A stretch of DNA of 6,493 nt, taken from Chloroflexota bacterium. Lineage in GTDB: Bacteria > Chloroflexota > Dehalococcoidia > Plut-88900. This document shows positions 1-5,083 of the stretch, piece by piece (position 1 is the first letter of the stretch; each line of letters starts with the position of its first letter). The position numbers and the translations under genes were made by a program. The notes beneath the pieces were generated by a model. It saw only the letters and a program-made list of their open reading frames with translations. It ran no database searches and was not told the DNA's origin. The stretch covers positions 1 through 6,493 of the forward strand of contig JADFJI010000136.1 of the NCBI GenBank assembly GCA_022566235.1, written 5' to 3'.

Positions 1-14
1 CCCGACATGTCGGG
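1..14. repeat. 14-bp perfect palindrome at window edge
   Basis: The sequence CCCGACATGTCGGG is a perfect palindrome. It could be a protein-binding site, or the tip of a hairpin (5-bp stem, CATG loop) belonging to a neighbour outside the window. No T-run follows on the plus strand, so it is not a canonical terminator. Its context to the left cannot be seen. Confidence 0.4.
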
Positions 15-165
15 ATTGGAACCCCCTTTTCTCCCTTTTTTCAAACTGGCCTAAAAAGTGTCGTGTGCTCAACTGCTCGATTAGATTACTCGATGCGCAA
101 TATATCACAGGTGAATCCGGAGTATTTCAGGTACTAGGGACGGATGGGGAAAGGGTACACCTCTG

Positions 166-225
166 TGCGGTGTGGCCGAGAGGCCCATGCGGCACCCTGC
201 CCTGGAAAACATCGTGGGACGAGGA
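166..225 (+). pseudogene. tRNA-Ser(GGA)-like relic, 5' part only
   Basis: Blocks in the order found in bacterial tRNA-Ser are visible: GTGTGGCCGAGAGGC (T8, G9, D-stem GCC, D-loop GAG-AGG), then GGCACC, then CTGGAAAAC (an anticodon loop reading GGA), then CGTGGG as in a class II variable arm. The D-stem GCC (175-177) can pair with GGC (191-193). The anticodon stem does not pair, and no T-arm (GGTTCGAATCC type) or complementary acceptor strand follows. This is therefore not a functional tRNA. It is either a decayed, 3'-truncated copy or a chance resemblance. It was read by eye, without a covariance-model score. Confidence 0.3.
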
Positions 226-322
226 TTGTTGGTAGGCTTGGTCTACTGGTCCACCTACTTGGGGCCCATGAAAGGGACACGGGTCAGTATCTTGGCATTG
301 ATGTGGTTACCCAGAGAGAAGG

Positions 323-1090
323 TTAATCGGCAAAGAGATCGGTGCCGATTGCGCCGCCTGGCTTTTGGACGCCATGAAGGACGAAGGACTCCTGACCCTT
401 CTGGGCGTACAGTCGCTCCTTCAACACCAGGGGCACGGGATTACTCTGGCTTTGGTGGCAGGCTATGGCCTGCCATTGACGCTCCTTAAAGTCGGAAACG
501 TCTATGACAGTAGTGATGGACTCGTCTGATGCCCCCACAAAGGGAATGTTCGATAGGTCACGCAGATGTCTGGCGATGGCCTCAGGGATTGTCCAATAGT
601 ACAGACGGTTTTGAGGCCGCTGCCCCCTTGTCGCAAGTCCATAAACATCTGAGAAAGCCAGTGAGACCGCTTTTGTAACCGCCATGTGGTCCGGATTGCC
701 CGTTATTCCTCTGGGGTCGAAGGTCAACACTACATCTGGTTGCACTTCAGCTATGGCCTCAGAAAAGACAGCCCGGAGTTCTTGAGTGTCAACCTGGGCC
801 ACTTGAGTATCCCGATATCCCAGGGCCCTTATCTCCTTAATGCCCAGGACCTGGGCAGCGCAGCGTAGCTCGCCTTCCCGCATTTCCCCTAACTCAGCGA
901 CACTGTATTGGGAGGACTCTCCCAGGGTGCTTTTTTCACCCCTGGTAGCCACTATCAAAGTCACCTCGACGCCTTTAGAAGCGTATTTGGCTATAGTGCC
1001 GCCGGGGCCGAAGGACTCGTCGTCGGGGTGGGCGAAGATCGCCAGGAGACGATTCCGAGTGTCGGCTTTATCATGAGGCGTAGAAGTCAC
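323..1090 (-). CDS. PIG-L / LmbE family N-deacetylase
   Basis: A 255-residue protein of the PIG-L (LmbE-like) fold, a zinc-dependent family that removes N-acetyl groups from GlcNAc-type substrates; MshB and BshB of thiol biosynthesis are known members. The AHPDDE motif is at residues 20-25 and gives zinc ligands His21 and Asp24 and the general base Asp23. The third zinc His is His135 in GNPDH (131-135). Many relatives read HPDH here, so Asn132 replaces a histidine that assists catalysis in MshB. Length is normal for the family. No signal peptide or membrane segment is seen, so it is probably cytoplasmic. The start is GTG at 1090, chosen because GGAG lies 8 nt upstream and because GTGA overlaps the stop of the preceding frame, which suggests translational coupling. 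The substrate cannot be told from sequence; thiol-cofactor genes are absent nearby. Family assignment is firm, specific role unknown. Confidence 0.93.
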   Translation of the reverse strand: MTSTPHDKADTRNRLLAIFAHPDDESFGPGGTIAKYASKGVEVTLIVATRGEKSTLGESSQYSVAELGEMREGELRCAAQVLGIKEIRALGYRDTQVAQVDTQELRAVFSEAIAEVQPDVVLTFDPRGITGNPDHMAVTKAVSLAFSDVYGLATRGQRPQNRLYYWTIPEAIARHLRDLSNIPFVGASDESITTVIDVSDFKERQWQAIACHQSQSNPVPLVLKERLYAQKGQESFVLHGVQKPGGAIGTDLFAD

Positions 1091-1377
1091 CCTTTGTTCT
1101 CCAACGACCCCAGTTGGGAGTTGGAGCCAATGAGAATCGGTTCGTCGCCTGGCGCGAATACCGTGCCGTTGGTGGGAGTGACCGTGAGCTTTCTCATTTG
1201 CTTCGTTATCGCCAGGGTCTGGATGTCAGTCGAAGGGCAACCTTGGCTAACGGTGGTACCGGACATGGGGAAATTGTCCGCGATCTGCACTTCAGACAGC
1301 CTCATGCCCGAAGGCGTGGCCGCAAAGATAGAATCTAAGGAGTCCACAGCCAGGGGCCTTATAGACGAGAGGTCCAA
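1087..1377 (-). CDS. RCK_C (TrkA-C) domain remnant of a K+ channel/transport protein
   Basis: A 96-codon frame that resembles only the end of a ligand-gated K+ channel or TrkA-like protein. Residues 7-17 (RPLAVDSLDSI) match the hinge that follows the RCK_N Rossmann domain. Residues from about 25 on resemble RCK_C: LSEVQI, then PMSGTTV, then TVTPTNGTVFAPGDEPILIGSNSQLGSLE in successive pieces, with the typical GD-xx-ILIG strand. The ion-channel helices and the NAD-binding RCK_N domain are missing. The frame opens directly after the copA stop (TAG at 1389-1387) in the same reading frame, with TTG at 1377 and a poor AGGG ribosome site; ATG codon 25 is another possible start. It overlaps the PIG-L gene by GTGA. 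GC is lower than in copA. I infer a 5'-truncated gene left by a deletion or rearrangement. A stand-alone regulatory RCK_C protein is possible but less likely. Confidence 0.6.
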   Translation of the reverse strand: MDLSSIRPLAVDSLDSIFAATPSGMRLSEVQIADNFPMSGTTVSQGCPSTDIQTLAITKQMRKLTVTPTNGTVFAPGDEPILIGSNSQLGSLENKG

Positions 1378-1386
1378 TGGGGTGCC

Positions 1387-3804
1387 CTACCCCTTGAACC
1401 TCTTGAGGCGGAGGGCATTGGAGACCACTGAGAGGGAGCTGGAGGCCATGGCCGCGGCGGCGATGCCGGGGTTAAGCAGAAGCCCTATGAAGGGGAACAG
1501 CAGGCCGGCGGCTATGGGAATGCCGGCGGTGTTGTATACGAAGGCGAAGAAGAGGTTTTGCTTTATGTTCCTCATGGTAGCCTTGCTCAGCCGGATGGCG
1601 TTGACCACCCCGTGGAGGCTTCCCGTCATCAGGGTGATGTCCGCCGCCTCCATTGCCACGTCGGTGCCGCCGCCGATGGCGATGCCCACGTCGGCCTGGG
1701 CCAGGGCCGGGGCGTCGTTGATGCCGTCCCCGACCATCCCTACCATCCTGCCCTCGGCCTGAAGCCTTCGCACCTCCAAGGCCTTGTCCCGGGGCAGCAC
1801 CTCGGCCAGGACTGTGTCGATGCCGACCTGCCGGGCTATCGCCTGGGCGGTGCGCCGGTTGTCCCCCGTCATCATCACCACCTGGATCCCCATTTTCCCC
1901 AGGGCCCTGACGGCCTCGATGGTATCCTCCTTCAGGGTATCGGCCACCGCCACGACGCCCGCGGGCTTCCCATCGATCGCCACGTACATAGGGGTCTTGC
2001 CCGCCGACGCCAGCTCCGAGAATACGTCCCCCAGGCCGTCCAGGGAAGCGCCGAGATCGCTCATCAGCTTATCGTTACCCACTGCCACCTGGTATCCGTT
2101 GACCCGCACCCTGATTCCCTGGCCCGGGACGGCCTCGAAGTCCCCGGGGTCGTCCAGCCCAAGGCCTCGCTCTCGGGCGCCCCGGACTATTGCCTGGCCC
2201 AGGGGGTGCTCCGACCCCAGCTCCGCCGATCCCACCAGGGCGAGCACATGGTCCTCGGTGTAGCCTTCCCTTGGTATCACGTCGGTAAGGGATGGCTGCC
2301 CCTTGGTCAGGGTGCCCGTCTTGTCGAAGATGATAGTATCCAGGCGATGGGCGGTCTCCAGGGATTCGGCGCTCCTTATCAGTATCCCTTGCTCTGCCCC
2401 CTTGCCTGTGCCCACCATGATGGAGGTTGGGGTAGCCAGGCCCAGGGCGCAGGGGCAGGCGATGATCAGGACCGCCACGGTGCTGACCAGGGCGTGAGTC
2501 ACCTGGGGATCGGGCCCGACGATGAACCAGATGGCGAAGGTGCCCGTGGCGATGAGCATCACCACCGGGACGAAGATACTGGCAATCCGGTCGGCCAGAC
2601 GCTGGATCGGGGCTTTGGACCCCTGTGCCTCCTGCACCAGCTTGACGATCTGGGCCAGGACGGTATCCCGCCCTACCTTGGTCGCCCTGAACTGGAAATA
2701 GCCGGTTGTGTTGAGGGTCGAGCCGATTACCGGGTCGCCGGGACCCTTGTCCACCGGAATGCTCTCCCCGGTGACCATGGACTCGTCGATGGAGGAGGAG
2801 CCCTTCAGTATCTCCCCGTCTACGGGCACCTTCTCACCGGGCTTGACGATAACAGTATCGCCTACCAGGACCTCCTCCAGGGGGATGTCCATCTCCTGGT
2901 CATCCCGTACCACCCGGGCGGTCTTTGCCTGGAGGCCAATCAGCTTCTTGATGGCTGCCGAGGTGCGGCTCTTAGCCCGGGCCTCCAGTAGCCGGCCCAG
3001 CAGGATGAGGCTGATGATGATGGCCGCAGTGTCGAAATAGACCTTGCCCTCGATGGACTCCGGCAGTATATCCCCGGCGAAGGTTACGACGGTGCTAAAG
3101 GAGAATGCGGCCAGGGTCCCCACGGCGATGAGGGTGTTCATGTCCGCCGAGCGGTGCCTGAAAGTGGCCCACGCAGCGGCCAGGAACTGCCATCCCACCC
3201 AGAACTGGACGGGGAGGACCAGTGCAAACTGGAGATAGTTGTTGGCCGCAAACCCGGGGTTCCAGTTGAGCAGATCGCCGCTGCTGCCTACGAACAGAAA
3301 TACGGCGATGGGAAAGCCGACCATCATCTTGATAGTGAGCATGCGGAGATGCCTGGCCCGGTCCCGCTCCTGGGCCTCGCTGGCATCCTCTGCGTCCGAG
3401 ATCACCTTGGCCCCGTACCCTACCGCCTCCACCGACTTGACCATCTCCGCCTCGACCACCTGTTGGGGGTCGTACCGGACCGTGGCCCTCTCCGTTGCCA
3501 GATTGACGCTGGCGTTGAGGACTCCGGGGGTGCGCACGAGGGCCTTCTCGATGGCGAGGACGCAGGAGGCGCAGGTCATCCCCTGAAGCGTTAGTGTGGT
3601 GTCATTTAGGGTCTCGAGTGAGGCCACCGGGTCCTGGGCCTCAGGTTCCGCCTTGCCAGGGGCCCGCGACCCTTCGACTTCGCTCAGGACAGGCCCTTCG
3701 ACCTGGGCCAAAGGTGTAGGCTTCTCTCTCTTGGCGAAGAAGAACCAGATGAGAAGGAGGGCGAAGGCCAGGGCCCCGGCACCTACTGCGATTTCATCAA
3801 TCAT
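1387..3804 (-). CDS. copA: Cu(I)-exporting P1B-type ATPase CopA
   Basis: An 805-residue inner-membrane ATPase that pumps Cu(I) out of the cytoplasm. Visible in order: an extra N-terminal membrane helix (about 5-23, ending WFFF), a charged Pro-rich linker (25-65), an HMA domain with GMTCASC (Cys78, Cys81), transmembrane segments from about 157, the actuator TGES (345-348), CPC in the ion path (450-452), the phosphorylation site DKTGT (Asp494), SEHP (531-534) for ATP binding, and GDGIND (692-697). Late-helix residues Tyr757-Asn758 and Met787-Ser-Ser fit the Cu(I)-specific P1B-1 class. Only one HMA domain is present. Linker residues 35-46 (VEGPVLSEVEGS) are encoded by a REP-like repeat inserted in frame. 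Start is ATG at 3804, with no clear Shine-Dalgarno site; the start is favoured because the hydrophobic N-terminus is typical of related ATPases. It lies downstream of csoR and yhs and is probably co-transcribed with them under CsoR control. Confidence 0.97.
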   Translation of the reverse strand: MIDEIAVGAGALAFALLLIWFFFAKREKPTPLAQVEGPVLSEVEGSRAPGKAEPEAQDPVASLETLNDTTLTLQGMTCASCVLAIEKALVRTPGVLNASVNLATERATVRYDPQQVVEAEMVKSVEAVGYGAKVISDAEDASEAQERDRARHLRMLTIKMMVGFPIAVFLFVGSSGDLLNWNPGFAANNYLQFALVLPVQFWVGWQFLAAAWATFRHRSADMNTLIAVGTLAAFSFSTVVTFAGDILPESIEGKVYFDTAAIIISLILLGRLLEARAKSRTSAAIKKLIGLQAKTARVVRDDQEMDIPLEEVLVGDTVIVKPGEKVPVDGEILKGSSSIDESMVTGESIPVDKGPGDPVIGSTLNTTGYFQFRATKVGRDTVLAQIVKLVQEAQGSKAPIQRLADRIASIFVPVVMLIATGTFAIWFIVGPDPQVTHALVSTVAVLIIACPCALGLATPTSIMVGTGKGAEQGILIRSAESLETAHRLDTIIFDKTGTLTKGQPSLTDVIPREGYTEDHVLALVGSAELGSEHPLGQAIVRGARERGLGLDDPGDFEAVPGQGIRVRVNGYQVAVGNDKLMSDLGASLDGLGDVFSELASAGKTPMYVAIDGKPAGVVAVADTLKEDTIEAVRALGKMGIQVVMMTGDNRRTAQAIARQVGIDTVLAEVLPRDKALEVRRLQAEGRMVGMVGDGINDAPALAQADVGIAIGGGTDVAMEAADITLMTGSLHGVVNAIRLSKATMRNIKQNLFFAFVYNTAGIPIAAGLLFPFIGLLLNPGIAAAAMASSSLSVVSNALRLKRFKG
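3670..3702 (-). repeat. REP-like element inside copA (copy C)
   Basis: CCCTTCGAC occurs at 3670-3678 and again at 3694-3702, a 24-bp period equal to eight codons. The minus strand between them reads TGTCCTGAGCGAAGTCGAAGG, which matches the elements at 3816-3844 and 3861-3893 (GTCCTGAG...GTC.AAGG). It encodes copA residues 35-46 without breaking the frame and sits in the flexible linker before the HMA domain. The peptide pattern LSEVEG is one I associate with dispersed repeats of Chloroflexota-type genomes. Confidence 0.7.
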
Positions 3805-3810
3805 GTTGCT

Positions 3811-3844
3811 AAAAACCGTTCGTCCTGAGTTTGTCTAAGGACGG
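3811..3844 (-). terminator. Possible attenuator/terminator-like hairpin before copA
   Basis: On the minus strand the copy A hairpin (CGTCCT/AGGACG) is followed by AACGG and then TTTTT, ending 7 nt before the copA ATG. An alternative pairing CCGT/ACGG brings the stem next to the T-run. The layout resembles an intrinsic terminator between yhs and copA, but the main stem is only 6 bp and 5 nt away from the T-run, so partial termination or mere coincidence are both possible. Confidence 0.25.
3816..3844 (+). repeat. REP-like hairpin element (copy A)
   Basis: CGTCCT (3821-3826) pairs with AGGACG (3838-3843) around an 11-nt loop GAGTTTGTCTA, with CCGTT in front. It lies directly upstream of the copA start and faces copy B in inverted orientation, separated by 16 nt. 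The loop matches that of copy B at 8 of 11 positions. Confidence 0.7.
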
Positions 3845-3860
3845 CTATATTGATCCTGCT

Positions 3861-3893
3861 CATGGTTCGACAGGCTCACCACGAGCGGGACGG
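3861..3893 (-). repeat. REP-like hairpin element (copy B)
   Basis: Read on the minus strand, CGTGGT pairs with ACCATG (one mismatch) around the 11-nt loop GAGCCTGTCGA. Compared with copy A the stem has changed from CC/GG to GG/CC, a compensatory change that keeps the hairpin. Translation of one frame gives the VRQAHHE peptide seen in such repeats. Confidence 0.7.
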
Positions 3894-3903
3894 CTCCCAT
3901 CTT

Positions 3904-4107
3904 TTACATCTCTACGGCTGGCTTCTCCGACCCTATGTATTTAGACGGGTCCTCGTCGAACATGTGCTTGCAGCCCGGGGCGCAGAAATAGAAGGTCTCG
4001 CCCTCGAACTGGCTGGTGGCCCGGGCCTTGGCCACGTCCACCGACATGTGGCAGACCGGGTCCTTGGCAAGCTCTGGCTTCTTGCGAAATATATCCAGGA
4101 TTCCCAT
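3904..4107 (-). CDS. Small YHS/TRASH-domain metal-binding protein
   Basis: A 67-residue protein, nearly all one YHS domain. DPVCHMSV (residues 16-23) opens the domain and FYFCAPGCKHMF (39-50) closes it. Cys19, Cys42 and Cys46 fit the TRASH spacing C-x22-C-x3-C, a motif known from heavy-metal sensing and transport proteins. No signal peptide is present, so it should be cytoplasmic. I chose ATG at 4107 because GGAGGAG lies just upstream; ATG at 4122 would add five residues (MNGGA) but would bury that ribosome site inside the gene. It lies between csoR and copA on the same strand, so a job in binding copper, storing it or passing it to CopA is likely; no separate CopZ chaperone is seen in the window. 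The domain is clear, the exact role inferred. Confidence 0.88.
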   Translation of the reverse strand: MGILDIFRKKPELAKDPVCHMSVDVAKARATSQFEGETFYFCAPGCKHMFDEDPSKYIGSEKPAVEM

Positions 4108-4182
4108 AGCTCCTCCATTCATCCATGCTCAGGGGCCCATGCCCATCCAGAACTTCACGATGGCGACACCGGGGCCCTGGGT

Positions 4183-4449
4183 TCAGTTGTCCGCCAGCTT
4201 GTACAGCTCCATCAGCTCACCCACGATCTGTTCCTCCCTGCCGTCCCTTATGCCCGGGACCACGCAGGTGTCCATGTGGCTGCCCAGCATGAGAAGCTCC
4301 AGCTTTTCTATAGCCTTGCGAACGGCATAGGTCTGCTTCAGGATATCGACGCAGTATTTGTCCTGCTGGACCATCCGCCGCACCCCGTCGACGTGCCCCT
4401 CTATGTAGCTGAGGCGCTTGAGGCACTCGTCCTTGGTCTCCGGTTTCAT
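4183..4449 (-). CDS. csoR: Copper-sensing transcriptional repressor CsoR
   Basis: An 88-residue all-helical repressor of the CsoR/RcnR (DUF156) family, which binds DNA without Cu(I) and lets go when Cu(I) binds. The family core RLSYIEGHVDGVRRMV is at residues 12-27. The copper triad is complete: Cys33, His58 and Cys62 match Cys36-His61-Cys65 of Mycobacterium tuberculosis CsoR with the same spacing. The second-shell residues Tyr32 and Glu78 also correspond. This pattern and the downstream copA favour copper over the nickel (RcnR), formaldehyde (FrmR) or persulfide (CstR) branches. Start is ATG at 4449 with AAGGA 7 nt upstream. It is first in the csoR-yhs-copA operon and has its own operator at 4465-4481, so it should be autoregulated. 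Length is typical of the family. Confidence 0.95.
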   Translation of the reverse strand: MKPETKDECLKRLSYIEGHVDGVRRMVQQDKYCVDILKQTYAVRKAIEKLELLMLGSHMDTCVVPGIRDGREEQIVGELMELYKLADN

Positions 4450-4464
4450 GTTCTTGTCCTTCAG

Positions 4465-4481
4465 ACCCCCACCCAGGGGGT
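4465..4481 (-). promoter_or_regulatory. CsoR operator
   Basis: A perfect inverted repeat ACCCCC-ACCCA-GGGGGT, the GC-rich C-run/G-run form known for CsoR sites. It is flanked by a tandem GGGTAT (4478-4483 and 4484-4489) that supplies the TACCC half-sites. It lies just downstream of the predicted csoR transcription start, where bound repressor would block transcription of the whole copper operon. Confidence 0.75.
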
Positions 4482-4495
4482 ATGGGTATAGCCCC

Positions 4496-4524
4496 AGTTT
4501 ACCAGGCCTTTATCCCGGGGTCAA
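4496..4524 (-). promoter_or_regulatory. Sigma-70-type promoter of csoR-yhs-copA
   Basis: TTGACC (4524-4519) is followed after 17 nt by TAAACT (4501-4496). The predicted start is near 4489, giving a leader of about 40 nt that contains the operator and the AAGGA ribosome site. Confidence 0.6.
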
Positions 4525-4563
4525 GGGGTGCAGGAGAAGCTATCAACCCGCTAACTTAACAAT

Positions 4564-4597
4564 ACCCCCAAGATTTTCCTCAGTTTTTTTGGGTGGT
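4564..4597. repeat. Imperfect inverted repeat with T-run, csoR/wHTH divergent region
   Basis: ACCCCCAA (4564-4571) pairs with TTGGG-T-GGT (4589-4597, one bulged T) around a 17-nt AT-rich loop; seven T precede the second arm. ATACCCCC here also occurs, in the opposite orientation, in the CsoR operator region. It may be a second metal-regulator site or a structural element. A terminator is less likely because the T-run lies within the stem rather than after it. Confidence 0.3.
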
Positions 4598-4627
4598 GGC
4601 CTCACTTCAATTACAGGCTGAGCCGCT

Positions 4628-4655
4628 TTTACACCCGTGTCCCGGGGCCTATCAT
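4628..4655 (+). promoter_or_regulatory. Sigma-70-type promoter of the winged-helix gene
   Basis: TTTACA (4628-4633) and TATCAT (4650-4655) are spaced by 16 nt, each one base from consensus. The predicted start is near 4662, giving a leader of about 124 nt before the ATG at 4786. It diverges from the csoR promoter. Confidence 0.55.
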
Positions 4656-4693
4656 CAGTTAAAGCAGATTAAAGCATCCGGCAGCATCAGGAT

Positions 4694-4735
4694 CAGTGAG
4701 GGGCCCCGCCGCATCGCCGGGCGGCCCCATCACTG
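4694..4735 (+). promoter_or_regulatory. Strong leader hairpin upstream of the winged-helix gene
   Basis: CAGTGA-GGGGCC-(CC)-GCC pairs with GGC-GGCCCC-(A)-TCACTG: 15 base pairs with two small bulges and a 9-nt loop. If the predicted promoter is right, this folds in the 5' leader. No T-run follows, so it is not a simple terminator. It could stabilise the mRNA, bind a protein or act as a double-stranded operator. Confidence 0.5.
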
Positions 4736-4773
4736 GAAAGGGACGGTTTGGACACTGGAAGCTGGACGGTTTG
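4731..4773 (+). repeat. Tandem direct repeat before the winged-helix gene
   Basis: CACTGGAA followed by GGACGGTTTG occurs twice: 4731-4738 with 4741-4750, and 4753-4760 with 4764-4773. The period is 22-23 bp, about two helical turns. The second copy ends one base before the GGGAG ribosome site. The first copy overlaps the right arm of the leader hairpin. Confidence 0.6.
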
Positions 4774-4785
4774 CGGGAGTTAGAC

Positions 4786-5058
4786 ATGGTTAGCACAGCG
4801 ATGAACGGGCGTCGGTCCTCGGCGGAGATCGTCTACGATATCCTTCGTGTGTGTGACAACGGAGGGGTCAACAAAACCGCCATCATGTACCGAAGTAACC
4901 TCAGCTATACCCTGTTGAAGAAATACGTCTCCAGCCTCTCTTCTCAAGAACTTATCGAGAGGACCATGGAGGGACGGTTTCGGATCACATCCAAGGGTCA
5001 GGAGACCCTGGGCCAGATGGGGATCTTGATGGGGACCCTGCGGGGCCTGAGGGCATAG
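4786..5058 (+). CDS. Small winged-helix DNA-binding protein
   Basis: A 90-residue protein that reads as a single winged helix-turn-helix domain of the kind common in archaea and also found in Chloroflexota (HTH_45-like). Residues 12-22 (SAEIVYDILRV) form helix 1, then NKTAIMYRSNLSYTLLKKYV is the helix-turn-helix with the recognition helix around SNLSYTLLKKY. LIERTMEGRFRIT is the wing, and KGQETLGQM begins the last helix. No metal site, ligand domain or membrane segment is seen. Start is ATG at 4786, supported by GGGAG 6 nt upstream; an in-frame start further up (4696) would run through the leader hairpin. It diverges from csoR and converges with the TolB-like gene. The tandem repeat right before it would suit autoregulation, which is inference. 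Target genes unknown. Confidence 0.82.
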   Translation: MVSTAMNGRRSSAEIVYDILRVCDNGGVNKTAIMYRSNLSYTLLKKYVSSLSSQELIERTMEGRFRITSKGQETLGQMGILMGTLRGLRA

Positions 5059-5083
5059 ACCCGATCTAAGGGGAGGCGGTATT

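Larger units (their letters stand above)
1..322. other. Non-coding or relic region at left edge
   Basis: No convincing gene is seen here. Short open frames exist on the plus strand but have no recognisable family, and the longest runs on antisense to the PIG-L gene. The stretch holds a 14-bp perfect palindrome at its left end, an AT-rich part around 40-110, a tRNA-Ser-like relic at about 166-225, and an imperfect hairpin at about 232-258 (GTAGG pairing with CCTAC plus an inner TGG/CCA). The hairpin could end minus-strand transcripts leaving the PIG-L gene, but no T-run follows it. GC content looks lower than in the copper genes. Confidence 0.5.

Noticed and set aside
166..300. Functional tRNA-Ser gene
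   Set aside because: The anticodon stem does not pair, and no T-arm or 3' acceptor strand was found downstream.
172..489. Plus-strand open frame with a hydrophobic stretch
   Set aside because: About half is antisense to the PIG-L gene, its start lies in the tRNA-like relic, and the hydrophobic part matches no family I know.
908..1762. Plus-strand open frame of 284 codons
   Set aside because: It is antisense across three minus-strand genes (PIG-L, RCK fragment, copA end) and shows no domain or good ribosome site.
1558..2991. Long plus-strand open frame (477 codons) opposite copA
   Set aside because: It is antisense to an unmistakable CopA with all catalytic motifs. Its His/Gly/Leu/Asp-rich translation is what the complement of GC-rich codons gives, and no family is recognisable.
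3816..3893. Insertion-sequence ends
   Set aside because: No transposase lies between the inverted copies, which are only 16 nt apart; a REP-like pair explains them better.
3850..4491. Plus-strand open frame of 213 codons including the VRQAHHE peptide
   Set aside because: It is antisense to yhs and csoR; its first part is the translation of REP-like copy B.
4694..4773. CRISPR or toxin-antitoxin signature around the repeats
   Set aside because: There are only two repeat units with no spacers, and no cas or toxin-like partner gene lies nearby.
4696..4785. Upstream in-frame extension of the winged-helix protein
   Set aside because: The added 30 residues would be encoded by the leader hairpin and tandem repeats; the ATG at 4786 has a good GGGAG site 6 nt upstream.
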